Source: an uncultured beta proteobacterium (GTDB lineage: Bacteria; Pseudomonadota; Gammaproteobacteria; Burkholderiales; Burkholderiaceae). Taken from it: a stretch of 64,000 nucleotides of DNA. The notes under the pieces are model-generated. The model saw nothing but the letters and a program-made list of their open reading frames with translations. It had not been told where the DNA came from and made no database searches. A program made the position numbers and the translations under genes. The stretch is from the NCBI GenBank assembly GCA_903875135.1, contig CAIQUZ010000062.1, forward strand, positions 1-64,000, written 5' to 3'. Below, in pieces: positions 8,946 to 18,403 of this stretch. Within the stretch, counting starts at the first letter, position 1; the number at the start of each line of letters is the position of its first letter.

Positions 8946-9038
8946 TTCATACTCAAAAAATAAAGAGAATCTGTGACAGACGAGTGAACTGTCAAATAAA
9001 TAATGTTAAATTATTGGAATTCAATATAGGGAAACAAT

Positions 9039-9917
9039 ATGTCACAAATTAATCAAGACGATGATCAAAATTATGTATTAGGTATTGTAGGAGCCATCAT
9101 TTTGGCAATCATAGTTGGTGTTGTCTCCCTTAGTATTTCCGCTTCAAATCAAATGAGTAACCCTGCAGTAGAAACAACAGGGAGTCAATATCCGATTCAA
9201 TTAGGTAACTTTGATTTTTCTGTGACAGATGGAAAAATTACTCTCTCAGGTGCGGTGGTGGATGAGTCCGCCAAAATGAGTTTACTCAAACCCGCCAAAT
9301 TATTATGGGGTGAAGACAATGTCGTGGATCAACTCAATATTGCTCCAAATGCAAAACGTTTTTGGTGGAACGCCAAGCCGTTTGACGTCCTTTCCAAACT
9401 TAAATCTGTTCCACAATTCGCTCTTCATCTCTCCAATAACGAGATTACTGGCACTGCTAAAGTTGGATCAGATAGCGCTAAAGACAGCTTGTTATCAGGT
9501 CTCAAGTCTTGGTTTACAAAAGATGTCAATAGTTCTGTGAATGTTGAAGTCGACCCCCAATACTTAGCCAATCAGATTGATCCCAATACTCTATTAAATA
9601 TTGCAGTGGAATACATAACTGGAGCCTCCGATTTACCTGAAACAGCGAAGCCACTCCTTAACCAAATCGCTGAGGTATTAAAGGATGATGGTCGTGTGAT
9701 CCACATCTACGGGCATACGGATAATGTTGGCGTTACGGAAGAAAATAAAACACTCTCGCAATTACGAGCTGAAAAGGTTAAAAATTATTTAGTCGGTCAG
9801 GGGGTGACTAAGGAAAACCTTATTACAGATGGCTTTGGAGACTCAAAACCTATCGGTGATAACTCGACTGATGCAGGTCGCACCATGAATCGTCGGATAG
9901 AGTTTTCAACTCAATAA
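9039..9917 (+). CDS. OmpA-domain envelope protein with N-terminal membrane anchor and BON-like region
   Basis: A 292-residue protein with one membrane segment (about 13-34), a region resembling BON-type repeats (about 55-155), and a C-terminal OmpA/MotB peptidoglycan-binding domain (about 185-292). The latter has the YGHTDNVG motif and the terminal GRTMNRRIEF signature. Such proteins tie the inner membrane or periplasm to the cell wall. It is a single-gene unit, closed by a terminator. This is not an OmpA porin because no N-terminal barrel is present. Confidence 0.88.
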   Translation: MSQINQDDDQNYVLGIVGAIILAIIVGVVSLSISASNQMSNPAVETTGSQYPIQLGNFDFSVTDGKITLSGAVVDESAKMSLLKPAKLLWGEDNVVDQLNIAPNAKRFWWNAKPFDVLSKLKSVPQFALHLSNNEITGTAKVGSDSAKDSLLSGLKSWFTKDVNSSVNVEVDPQYLANQIDPNTLLNIAVEYITGASDLPETAKPLLNQIAEVLKDDGRVIHIYGHTDNVGVTEENKTLSQLRAEKVKNYLVGQGVTKENLITDGFGDSKPIGDNSTDAGRTMNRRIEFSTQ

Positions 9918-9924
9918 ACCTTTT

Positions 9925-9949
9925 GGCAGAGACTTTCTCTGCCGTTTTT
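9925..9949 (+). terminator. Terminator after the OmpA-domain gene
   Basis: An 8-bp perfect stem (GGCAGAGA/TCTCTGCC, 9925-9932 and 9936-9943) with a 3-nt loop is followed by GTTTTT, eight bases after the stop codon. Confidence 0.88.
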
Positions 9950-9999
9950 ATTGCTTTAAGGATGGGTGCATTAAAATCTCCCTTTAAGGAAACTTATCA

Positions 10000-10620
10000 A
10001 TGCCCTATCAATATCACTCTTATGAACCGAATAAAGGTCATGGTTTACCTCATGATCCCTTTAACGCCATTGTTGGCCCAAGACCGATTGGTTGGATTGC
10101 GAGCCAAAGCAAAGATGGAATTCTTAATCTTGCACCTTATAGTTTTTTTAATGCTTTTAATTACATTCCACCGATGGTGGGATTTTCTAGTACTGGTTTA
10201 AAAGATTCTGTTACCAATATCGAACAAACAAAAGAGTTTACTTGGAATTTGGTAACTTATGATCTGGCGCAGCAAATGAATGCCACCTGCGCTGCCGTTC
10301 CGCCGGATGTCAATGAATTCGAGCTCGGCGGATTAACGCCGCTCCCATCCTCCATCGTTCAAGCACCAAGAGTGGCGCAAAGTAAGGTTTCTTTTGAGTG
10401 TAAGTTATCACAGATCATTCAACTACAAACTGCCGCTGGCGAAAAGATTAATACCTGGTTAACTTTAGGCGAAGTTGTGGCTATCCATATTGCAAAAGAT
10501 CTTTTAAAAGATGGAGTATATCAAACTGCTGAAGCAGACCATATTCTTCGTGGAGGAGGCCCTGGTGATTATTTCAGGATTGGGCCACAACAATTATTTA
10601 AAATGTCACGGCCCAAATAA
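10000..10620 (+). CDS. Flavin reductase-like FMN-binding protein
   Basis: A 206-residue cytoplasmic protein of the flavin-reductase-like domain family (split-barrel FMN fold). Signature stretches are GPRPIGWIAS, LAPYSFFNAF and the central NLVTYDLAQQMN. The family supplies reduced flavin to monooxygenases or has other oxidoreductase roles. No monooxygenase partner is adjacent; it faces the Tim44-domain gene with only a few bases between. Assignment to the family is clear, role unknown. Confidence 0.87.
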   Translation: MPYQYHSYEPNKGHGLPHDPFNAIVGPRPIGWIASQSKDGILNLAPYSFFNAFNYIPPMVGFSSTGLKDSVTNIEQTKEFTWNLVTYDLAQQMNATCAAVPPDVNEFELGGLTPLPSSIVQAPRVAQSKVSFECKLSQIIQLQTAAGEKINTWLTLGEVVAIHIAKDLLKDGVYQTAEADHILRGGGPGDYFRIGPQQLFKMSRPK

Positions 10621-10626
10621 GCTCAA

Positions 10627-11604
10627 TTAATTAATTTGCTGTATTCCGCAGAGTAACCAACCAGTATTGCCAGCTATCGGCTTAGTCCAGTTCCATACCT
10701 CAGTCAAGTCTTCCACAGGGCCGTTAACTTCTTCACGGATAGAGCCTGTGAAACGAACACTAGCGAGATACTCATTGTTTTCTTCTTCAACGGCTAATAA
10801 ATCTGCAGCTAAAGTCAACACTTGCGTACTACTAATAGCGGTCGTTCGAGCCAACATATCTTTGCGAAGAAGATCAAATAATTCTGGTGTTGTGTATTCT
10901 TTTAATACATTTAAATTCTGCTGATCAGAGGCTTCTTGTAATTGTAAGAACAAGGTTTTAGCATTTTCTAAAAAAGTATCTTTATCAGTAAAAGCCTGTG
11001 GCGTTAAAGCTGCGTGAATCGGAGACTTCAGTGCATTATCTGAGACCTCTGGAATGAGAGGTAATTGTTGAGACGACGCCATATTTGTTGCTGTTGGGAC
11101 TGGAGTTGAACTCGCATAAGTTTGACTTTCCTGGGCCGCTGTCGCGTTCCATGGAGCAGCCCCAGCAGGACTAGGCGTCATCATGGAATTCATACTTTTT
11201 CCAGCAAATTTTCTAAATAGCCAAAGCCCTAAGAAAACCAAAGCACCAATCATTAAGATATTTGAGAACATCGAAGCAACACCCTCTCCCATTCCCATAT
11301 GGGAAAACAAATAACTCAAGCCAATACCGGCGGCAATGCCTCCTAAAATACCGCCCATCCCGCCAAATCGACTAGGTGTTGGAGCGGGAGCAGCAACACC
11401 TGGAGGTGTTGTAGGTTTAGGCGCAGCGTTCACCGGTGGAGCTACAGGCTTCGGGGGGAGTGCATTTTGATTACGCGTCACGGTATTCGACTGTCGGCCA
11501 ATACTAGATCCTCCACCCATGCGCTTGGCATCGGCTTCATTTGAAGCAACTAATAAAATGCTGAGCATCATCAACAATACTGTCTTCATAATCATCAATC
11601 TCAT
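10627..11604 (-). CDS. Tim44-domain membrane protein
   Basis: A 325-residue envelope protein. A Shine-Dalgarno GGAG six bases before 11604 supports the start. It has a signal or anchor segment (about 5-25), a low-complexity Pro/Ala-rich linker (about 35-80), a glycine-rich hydrophobic segment (about 83-105), a second membrane segment (about 112-132), and a C-terminal Tim44-like domain (about 195-325, with LFLQLQEASDQQNL and TEVWNWTKP). Proteins with this layout are widespread in betaproteobacteria, and their function is not well established. It is a single gene, divergent from mtgA. Confidence 0.85.
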   Translation of the reverse strand: MRLMIMKTVLLMMLSILLVASNEADAKRMGGGSSIGRQSNTVTRNQNALPPKPVAPPVNAAPKPTTPPGVAAPAPTPSRFGGMGGILGGIAAGIGLSYLFSHMGMGEGVASMFSNILMIGALVFLGLWLFRKFAGKSMNSMMTPSPAGAAPWNATAAQESQTYASSTPVPTATNMASSQQLPLIPEVSDNALKSPIHAALTPQAFTDKDTFLENAKTLFLQLQEASDQQNLNVLKEYTTPELFDLLRKDMLARTTAISSTQVLTLAADLLAVEEENNEYLASVRFTGSIREEVNGPVEDLTEVWNWTKPIAGNTGWLLCGIQQIN

Positions 11605-11779
11605 GAATTCTCCAAGTTATTAATTACGATAGTTCAATTAGATACCAAATCGGATAATTTGTCATCTTAATAACCATATTCGAGATATAGACTTTTTGAC
11701 TTTCTTGATGAGTATCCATAAAACTTGTGATTATTCGTATTACACTTGAGCTCTATAAAAAATAAAGCGTGCTAAACCA

Positions 11780-12454
11780 TTGAAAAAAATCATTAAATAT
11801 CTATTGCTTGCGTTTGTGTTACTGCAATTGTATTTTTTTGTACAGGTAGTCTGGCTCAGTAATATCAATCCCAAAAGTAGTGCTTTCATGTCAGCAGAAA
11901 AAACGCGCTTACAAAAAGCCAATCCTTATTTCCAACTTCAGTACCGTTGGAAAGATTACAGAAATATTTCCATCCACATTAAACAAGCAGTCATTGCTTC
12001 AGAAGATGCTAACTTTACTCAACACGACGGGGTGGATTGGGACGCTCTCGAAAGAGCAGCTAAAGAAAATATGACTCACGGTAAGGTCAAGCGAGGCGGC
12101 TCAACGATAACGATGCAACTCAGTAAAAATATTTTTCTATCTGCGCACCAAAGTTACATACGAAAAGCCCAAGAAATGATTATTACGGGCATGATAGAAC
12201 TTGTAATGAGTAAGCGTCGGATTCTCGAACTCTATCTGAATGTTGCAGAATGGGGTATTGGGGTATTCGGCATTGAATCAGCTGCCCAACATTATTTTGG
12301 AGTTACTGCCTCACAATTGACGCGAGAACAAGCCGCTTGGCTAGCAGCGATCCTACCAGCACCAAGAAGGTTTGATCAAATGCGCAACTCAACATGGGCG
12401 GAACAAAAGGAGAATATTTTGCTACAACGCATGCCCATGGTGAAAGTTCCCTAG
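11780..12454 (+). CDS. mtgA: Monofunctional biosynthetic peptidoglycan transglycosylase MtgA
   Basis: A family GT51 glycosyltransferase that polymerises lipid II into glycan strands at the inner membrane. It has 224 residues, with one N-terminal membrane anchor (about 4-26) and the GT51 motifs in order: ASEDANF with catalytic E75, RGGSTITMQLSKN, and ELYLNVAEWG. The start chosen is a TTG at 11780, the only start giving the full membrane anchor in frame; no strong ribosome binding site is visible. No penicillin-binding transpeptidase domain follows, so it is the monofunctional type. Confidence 0.92.
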   Translation: MKKIIKYLLLAFVLLQLYFFVQVVWLSNINPKSSAFMSAEKTRLQKANPYFQLQYRWKDYRNISIHIKQAVIASEDANFTQHDGVDWDALERAAKENMTHGKVKRGGSTITMQLSKNIFLSAHQSYIRKAQEMIITGMIELVMSKRRILELYLNVAEWGIGVFGIESAAQHYFGVTASQLTREQAAWLAAILPAPRRFDQMRNSTWAEQKENILLQRMPMVKVP

Positions 12455-12466
12455 TAAATTGCTTAT

Positions 12467-13477
12467 TTATCCAAGATAAATGGGCTTAGGTTGGCTATAA
12501 AAACTCTCCAGAACATGATACGGAATCTGAAAGTTCTTTTCCTGAAAACTCGCGTGAGCAATACCCTGCATCACTGAAAAATGTTTATCGGGATGCGGTA
12601 ATTTTGCAAAAAATTCTAATACGTCACTAAACGCAGCAATGCCGTCATACTGACCACGCATGATGAGAATAGGTAAATTTAATTTCTCCGGATCAACTAA
12701 AGGTAAGTTCGCTGACATGTCTAGATAAGTTCCAGTTGGCATAGAGTCATCTAGAGCCGTTACAGCATCAGCAAAAGCTGTCACTACCTTAGGATCTGCG
12801 GTTCCTGGGTGGTCTCTAGTAAAGACACTTTCAATCATGGCATGATTGACTGGCCTGCGATTAGAAGATTGCCAAAGCGCTAAACGTTTTTTTCTCTCCG
12901 CTAAAGTTGGGCTATCTTTGCCTGTCCAAACAAATGCATCAAGCGCTAACCGACTTATTCTGCCTGGGTTATTTTGTGCATATACCGCGGCCTTTAAGCC
13001 CCCAGAAGAAACGCCATAAGCATAGATAGATTTTTCGCCAGTGATACGCGTTATTTCATCTACAACACTTGTCAAATCATCTGCGCCATTAGCAACATTA
13101 AAATTAATATTTCGCGATTTATCAGAACGACCATAACCTTCATTATCGGCACACCAAGTGTCATATCCAAGGCTGGAAAAATAATTCATCACTGACATCT
13201 CCGGTGCTCCTGGAATATCCAGATCAAATGTTGGAGTACCTGCCATGGAAGAGCCATGAACAAATAAAATGATCCCTTTATAGTTTTTTAAATTGGCATT
13301 CTTTCTCCATAAATGAATCTTGACCTGTCCACCATCAACTGGTTTATTGACCCAATAGGTTTTACCCACAACATTTTTATAGGAATTATTTTTTTGCGCT
13401 TGTGCAATTGGGCTAATCAACACCCCACCGATGAGCCCTGACAGTAGTAAAACTTTTCTTCTAAGTTCTGAATGCAT
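12467..13477 (-). CDS. Secreted alpha/beta-fold hydrolase
   Basis: A 336-residue hydrolase with a signal peptide (about 1-27). The fold shows the oxyanion motif VHGSS, a nucleophile elbow GVSSG with S157, a probable acid in RGQYDG and a catalytic histidine in GIAHASF. GAGG lies upstream of the start as GAGGATC, a fair ribosome binding site. It is alone on the minus strand, convergent with mtgA and divergent from the first Bug gene. The substrate (ester, lactone or amide) cannot be told from sequence. Confidence 0.87.
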   Translation of the reverse strand: MHSELRRKVLLLSGLIGGVLISPIAQAQKNNSYKNVVGKTYWVNKPVDGGQVKIHLWRKNANLKNYKGIILFVHGSSMAGTPTFDLDIPGAPEMSVMNYFSSLGYDTWCADNEGYGRSDKSRNINFNVANGADDLTSVVDEITRITGEKSIYAYGVSSGGLKAAVYAQNNPGRISRLALDAFVWTGKDSPTLAERKKRLALWQSSNRRPVNHAMIESVFTRDHPGTADPKVVTAFADAVTALDDSMPTGTYLDMSANLPLVDPEKLNLPILIMRGQYDGIAAFSDVLEFFAKLPHPDKHFSVMQGIAHASFQEKNFQIPYHVLESFYSQPKPIYLG

Positions 13478-13710
13478 GATTGATCCTCTATGTTTTCATC
13501 AATTTTTATAGTCTTATTGATAGAGACGCCCAAAAACGTAAACTCTCTTACATTACAGGACCTCTGTCAATGAGTCACCCAATGGTTTAAGGCCTGTTAT
13601 TTAGCCGTTTCATTACGCCTATTTAACAACATGTTAATCTAACTTAGCTTTTATCTTAAAAAAATACCTTCTTTCATGTTTACAACGCAACGAATTTAAA
13701 GAGATCTACT

Positions 13711-14682
13711 ATGAATAAACAGGGCCTAAAATTACTCCTCCTTCTATTCCTAGCGGTATTGAGCTCACTGAGCCTTGGACAAGCTTACCCCAATAAACCG
13801 GTAACCATTGTTGTTACATATGCCCCGGGTGGGCTTGGCGATATGCTAGCTAGACAATTAGCCGATCAATTAACCCAACGTACAAAACAATCTTTTATCG
13901 TCGAAAATAAGCCTGGGGCTACAGGTGCATTGGGCTCACGCTATGTGGCAAAATCGAAAGCTGATGGTTACACACTTCTTCTCGGACAAACCGGTGAAAT
14001 GGTGATCAATACACTTGTTTCAAAAGATTTAGGCTATGACCCCTATCTGGACTTTAAGGCTGTCGCTTTGATTGGTGAAGTTCCTTTAACCTTAGTAGCC
14101 CCGCTGAGTGCACCTTATAACTCTTTGCCCGAATTAATACAATACGCAAAGTCACAACCCAACAAATTAACCTACGCCTCTTCTGGAACTGCAACTCCAG
14201 GCCACTTGGCAGCAGCAAGCTTGTGCCAACTGGTAGGCGTTAATATGACCCACGCGCCCTATAAAGGAGCAGGTCAAGCAATGACAGATATTTTAGGAGC
14301 GCATGTAGATATGTTTTTTGCAAGCACCCCTTCCGTTGTCCAATTTATTGAAGGTAAAAAGGTCAAAGCTCTAGCCATATCATCCCCAAAACGAACAAAT
14401 GTTTTTCCTCAACTACATACAGTCTCAGAAGATATTGGTAAAGACTTTAGTTTTACCCTATGGGGCGGCATCTTTGCACCGACAGAGACTCCTGACCCGA
14501 TCTTGCAATCTTTGAATATCATGATTAATTCTATTTTGGCAGATCCTAGCTTCAAAAAACAATTAGAAAATGAAGGTATTAATATCAGACAAAATAGTCG
14601 AGAGGAATTTTCACAATTTCATCGATCCGAATTATCGAATTACAAAAAAAGTACTCAATCCATTAATTTAAAAAGCGAGTAA
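13711..14682 (+). CDS. Bug/TctC-family periplasmic solute-binding protein 1
   Basis: A 323-residue extracytoplasmic binding protein of the tripartite tricarboxylate transporter (TctC/Bug) family, with a signal peptide ending near residue 25 (LGQA). The ligand loop reads YAPGGLGDMLAR and the ADGYTLL motif is present. It lies 6 bp before an IDH-like dehydrogenase, suggesting co-transcription and a hydroxyacid ligand. No TctA or TctB gene is near, so it is an orphan binding protein, like most Bug proteins in Bordetella and relatives. Confidence 0.93.
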   Translation: MNKQGLKLLLLLFLAVLSSLSLGQAYPNKPVTIVVTYAPGGLGDMLARQLADQLTQRTKQSFIVENKPGATGALGSRYVAKSKADGYTLLLGQTGEMVINTLVSKDLGYDPYLDFKAVALIGEVPLTLVAPLSAPYNSLPELIQYAKSQPNKLTYASSGTATPGHLAAASLCQLVGVNMTHAPYKGAGQAMTDILGAHVDMFFASTPSVVQFIEGKKVKALAISSPKRTNVFPQLHTVSEDIGKDFSFTLWGGIFAPTETPDPILQSLNIMINSILADPSFKKQLENEGINIRQNSREEFSQFHRSELSNYKKSTQSINLKSE

Positions 14683-14688
14683 TAGTAG

Positions 14689-15750
14689 ATGAAAATCGTA
14701 ATGATTCCTGGTGATGGTATTGGTCCAGAAACAATGACTGTCTGTAGTGATGTTTTAACAACCATTTCTGAAAAATTAGACCTTCATCTTGAACTGATTC
14801 ATGAAATCGCCGGTCACGATAGTTTAAAAAAATATGGATCCACAGTTACTGAGCAATTATTAGCGACGGTAAAAGCCGCTGATGGATTAATACTAGGTCC
14901 AATGGCTACCTATGATTTCAAAGATGAAACAAAAGGTGAAATTAATCCATCAAAATTTTTTCGTAAGAAATTAGATCTCTATGCCAATATTCGCCCAGCA
15001 AGAACTTACCCAAAAGTCCCCACTAAAATGAACCCTTTTGATTTAGTAGTGGTTCGTGAGAATACCGAAGGATTTTATGCCGATCGAAATGTTGAATCCG
15101 GTAATAGCGAAATCTTAGTTACACCTGATGTAGGTATTTCTTTAAGACGTATTACACGAGAGTGCTGCATACGTATTGCAAAGTCTGCCTTTGAATTGGC
15201 AATGACCAGAAAAAAACATGTCACACTAGTTCATAAAGCAAATGTATTGAAAATTACCGATGGTCTATTTTTAGATTGCTGTGCTGAAGTTGCAAAATCT
15301 TATCCCGAAGTTACCGTAGATGATCACATCGTTGATGCCATGATGGCCCACGTCGTCAGAAACCCTGAACGGTTTGACACCATCGTCACAACCAATATGT
15401 TTGGTGATATCTTATCTGATCTTACCGCAGAGTTATCCGGTAGCCTTGGCTTAGGAGGCTCTTTAAATGCGGGGGATCATTACGCAATGGGTCAAGCTGC
15501 GCATGGCTCTGCACCAGATATCGCTGGTCAAGATATCGCCAATCCTTTTTCGATCATTACATCTGCCAGCATGCTGTTAAATTGGCTTGGACAAAAATAT
15601 CAACAACCTAATTATCTGCAGGCCGCAAAATACATTGCCCGAGCCACAGAGCAAGCGATAGACGCTTTAGAGGTAACAAGAGATATTGGTGGTCAACTTG
15701 GTACAAAAGCAACGGGAGATTGTTTTGTTCGTCGGCTACGAACTATGTAG
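14689..15750 (+). CDS. Isocitrate/isopropylmalate dehydrogenase-family oxidoreductase
   Basis: A 353-residue beta-decarboxylating dehydrogenase. Family motifs are IPGDGIGPE at the N-terminus, the substrate-binding NIRPARTYP and VVRENTEGFY, and the metal-binding TTNMFGDILSDL with a late HGSAPDIAGQDIANP. Family members oxidise and decarboxylate malate-type acids such as isocitrate, 3-isopropylmalate or tartrate with NAD(P). The neighbour is a Bug solute-binding protein rather than leucine or TCA-cycle genes, so a catabolic role on an imported hydroxyacid, as in tartrate dehydrogenases, is the better guess. It converges with the UbiD gene. Confidence 0.9.
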   Translation: MKIVMIPGDGIGPETMTVCSDVLTTISEKLDLHLELIHEIAGHDSLKKYGSTVTEQLLATVKAADGLILGPMATYDFKDETKGEINPSKFFRKKLDLYANIRPARTYPKVPTKMNPFDLVVVRENTEGFYADRNVESGNSEILVTPDVGISLRRITRECCIRIAKSAFELAMTRKKHVTLVHKANVLKITDGLFLDCCAEVAKSYPEVTVDDHIVDAMMAHVVRNPERFDTIVTTNMFGDILSDLTAELSGSLGLGGSLNAGDHYAMGQAAHGSAPDIAGQDIANPFSIITSASMLLNWLGQKYQQPNYLQAAKYIARATEQAIDALEVTRDIGGQLGTKATGDCFVRRLRTM

Positions 15751-15767
15751 TTAAGTCCTTAAACGTA

Positions 15768-17420
15768 TCACTGTTTACGAGGAACAGGGCTATTGGGTAT
15801 GGCGTTCTCATCTCTGCGAGATACATAGTCAGCATCACGCTCCATCCAAAGACCCTTTGTCGCTTGCAATGCATTGCCATCCCACTCCTCAGACCAATCC
15901 CCTAGGTCGTATCCAAACCAAGGAGATTCCGGCCTTAGCTCTGGCAAACCTAATTTTTCCCATAAGACTTTGGCATTTTCCATATATTCTTTTTTGGGTA
16001 ATGCAAGAGGTGGCATCGGATATTTCATCGTTGCATCAATCAACATCGCTGAATCAATCTCAGGGGTATATTCACTTCTAGGGCCATGACCCATTTCACG
16101 ATAACGAATGATTTGAATATCGTTTGCAGGGTCGCATCGATACGACATCGCCCATAAGACTGCATCAATATTATTGGGATCAATATCCTCATCAATGGCA
16201 ATCACGTATTTACCAATCGCTGCTTGAAGAGTCATTGTTCCATTTAAAGCTCGCCAAACTTCAGTCTTGGTTGATCCTTTGAAAAACTGCAAAAAGACTA
16301 CTTTTCTGAGGTTCGTTAAAGCTTCATGTAATACGACCTTTTTAATTCCTTTAATCGACAAACGATTTTTTAAATGAGATAAATACAGTGGCTCATAGGC
16401 TAATTTTTTAATCACGCTGGATTCACTAGGCGTCACTTGTGAAATAATCGACATAATAGTTGCTTTTTTTCGCCGAGTAATTGCTGTTACAGTCACTGCT
16501 GTATTGAAGTCTTCTAAAGCTACATAACCATGTGACTCACCAAAGGGTCCTTCAGGCTCTAAAAATGCGGTATCAACAAACCCTTCAATAACCACTTCTG
16601 ATTCAGCTGGAACAAGGATATCCACCGTATGACCCTTTACCGCTCGAATCGGAACTCCAGCTAATCCTCCGGCAACAGATAATTCATCGAGACCAATAGG
16701 TAGTTTTTGAGGCCCTTGAAAATTCACAAAAGGTGGACAGCCAATGACAATAGCGACTGGCATTTTTTCTCCACGAGCTTTATATTTTTTCCAGTGCTCC
16801 AAACCACCCGCGCGTAGATTGGCGAGCATCATCATTCCAAGACGGGTTGATGATTTGATTTGACCCCGATAAGTACCCATATTCTGAATGCCCGTATCTG
16901 GATCTCGCGTCGTGACGCACGCAGCCGTAATATAAGGTGCGGCGTCAAAGCCGGGAGTTGAAATTGGAAATGGTATCGACTCTAACCCATTACCAGCGCC
17001 TTCTAAATCTTTTCCTTGAATAATCATTTCATGGCATGGCGCTTCTTTGCTATCGACTATCACTGGCGCAATAGGGTGTGCAATGGCATGTTCCCAAGCA
17101 GGGCCTATATCATCAAAGGTCGGCACATTCATACCAATCCGATAAATCTCTGGATTTGCTGCTAAAGCACCAACCACAACATCAATGTCATAACGATGAC
17201 CGTGACTATCAACAACATTCGTAAATAAAAAAGCTTTTCTTTTATCCTCGGGGATTCCGCCACGGAATTGCCAACGTACTAGTGGATGAAGTTCAGTATC
17301 TTTATTAACCGGCTCCGAAATACGACACAATAAACCCGCTTGATCTAGGCGTTCGATGTGCTGACCTAAATCAACATATCCATATTGCGGGGTATCTACA
17401 CTTTTCTTATCGAGTCTCAT
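15768..17420 (-). CDS. UbiD-family prenylated-FMN decarboxylase
   Basis: A 550-residue member of the UbiD/Fdc family of reversible non-oxidative decarboxylases of aromatic or unsaturated acids. The catalytic set matches that of fungal Fdc1: R185 in NMGTYRG, then E290 and E295 in EPEGPFGE. The cofactor, prenylated FMN, requires UbiX, which is not in the window. It is the last gene of a six-gene operon with a Rieske oxygenase, a crotonase and two Bug proteins, pointing to breakdown of an aromatic acid. It is longer than UbiD itself (about 490), so a catabolic paralogue rather than the ubiquinone enzyme. Confidence 0.9.
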   Translation of the reverse strand: MRLDKKSVDTPQYGYVDLGQHIERLDQAGLLCRISEPVNKDTELHPLVRWQFRGGIPEDKRKAFLFTNVVDSHGHRYDIDVVVGALAANPEIYRIGMNVPTFDDIGPAWEHAIAHPIAPVIVDSKEAPCHEMIIQGKDLEGAGNGLESIPFPISTPGFDAAPYITAACVTTRDPDTGIQNMGTYRGQIKSSTRLGMMMLANLRAGGLEHWKKYKARGEKMPVAIVIGCPPFVNFQGPQKLPIGLDELSVAGGLAGVPIRAVKGHTVDILVPAESEVVIEGFVDTAFLEPEGPFGESHGYVALEDFNTAVTVTAITRRKKATIMSIISQVTPSESSVIKKLAYEPLYLSHLKNRLSIKGIKKVVLHEALTNLRKVVFLQFFKGSTKTEVWRALNGTMTLQAAIGKYVIAIDEDIDPNNIDAVLWAMSYRCDPANDIQIIRYREMGHGPRSEYTPEIDSAMLIDATMKYPMPPLALPKKEYMENAKVLWEKLGLPELRPESPWFGYDLGDWSEEWDGNALQATKGLWMERDADYVSRRDENAIPNSPVPRKQ

Positions 17421-17441
17421 TAATTACTTTCTTGGATTAAA

Positions 17442-18401
17442 TTATTCTGGCTGAATGTTGGCCTTGGTGTAAACCTCTTTATTGCGTTTAAATTCTTGAC
17501 TGATATGTTTCGCAGTATCCTCAGGCGATACCCAAGTTGCAACTACACCTAACTCTAATAATCTTTTTTGCAAGTCTGCATCTTGACTCACTTGTTTAAT
17601 TTGCCCACTGATTTTATTCAAGATGCTGTCAGGGACACCTTTTGGCCCCCAAAATCCATATGCATTTTCTAATTCAAATCCGGACATGCCCGCTTCAGCT
17701 GTTGTCGGCACCTCAGAGGCCCCAATAAAACGCTGTTTTGAAGTTACGGCTAATGCTCGCAACTTTCCAGATTTAATAAAAGGCATCACAGCGAGTGGTG
17801 TAACCGTCATTAGATTGACATGCCCGCCTGCTAAATCTGCCACAGCAGGCCCAGTCCCACGATAATTAATCGTTGGCACAGAAACCCCAGCACGGGATTT
17901 AAAAATTTCAGCGCCAAGCTGTGGTGAAGATCCAGCGCCAGAGATGGCGAAATTAAATCGTTTAGGATCTGCTTTTATTTCTTCAACCAACTGCGTCAAA
18001 TTTATCGACTTCACTAACTCAGCATTCACCACAAAGATGAGTGGCGCTTTCGCTACTAAAGAAATGGGCGTAAAGTCTTTGATGGCATCATAAGGAACCG
18101 ACTTGATCACGAGAGACGCCATTGAATGGACATCGGCACTAAACAACAAAGTGGTTCCATCTGGCTTGGCCTTAGCTACTTGAGCAGCACCAATCACCCC
18201 ACTACCACCACTCACATTCTCGACAATCCAATTCTCATTATATTTTTCACTGATATATTTACTATAAACCCGTGCAATATTATCGACATTGCCACCAGGC
18301 GCGTAAGGCACAATAACTTTAATAACATTATTCTGTGCACTGGCAAACTGAACAAAGAAAAGAGATCCTAAAATAAGGATAAAGCTCTGGATTTTTTTCA
18401 T
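17442..18401 (-). CDS. Bug/TctC-family periplasmic solute-binding protein 2
   Basis: A 319-residue protein with a signal peptide (about 1-22, FASAQ). The ligand loop is YAPGGNVDNIAR. The usual DGYTLL reads DGTTLL here, with the conserved Tyr replaced by Thr. It sits 2 bp after the crotonase gene and 21 bp before UbiD, inside the aromatic-type operon, so its ligand is probably the substrate or a product of that pathway. No membrane subunits are nearby. Confidence 0.92.
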   Translation of the reverse strand: MKKIQSFILILGSLFFVQFASAQNNVIKVIVPYAPGGNVDNIARVYSKYISEKYNENWIVENVSGGSGVIGAAQVAKAKPDGTTLLFSADVHSMASLVIKSVPYDAIKDFTPISLVAKAPLIFVVNAELVKSINLTQLVEEIKADPKRFNFAISGAGSSPQLGAEIFKSRAGVSVPTINYRGTGPAVADLAGGHVNLMTVTPLAVMPFIKSGKLRALAVTSKQRFIGASEVPTTAEAGMSGFELENAYGFWGPKGVPDSILNKISGQIKQVSQDADLQKRLLELGVVATWVSPEDTAKHISQEFKRNKEVYTKANIQPE

Positions 18402-18403
18402 CG

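Noticed and set aside
9923-10201. 92-codon plus-strand frame over the start of the flavin reductase gene
   Set aside because: It overlaps the terminator of the OmpA-domain gene and the real flavin reductase frame, which has clear homology.
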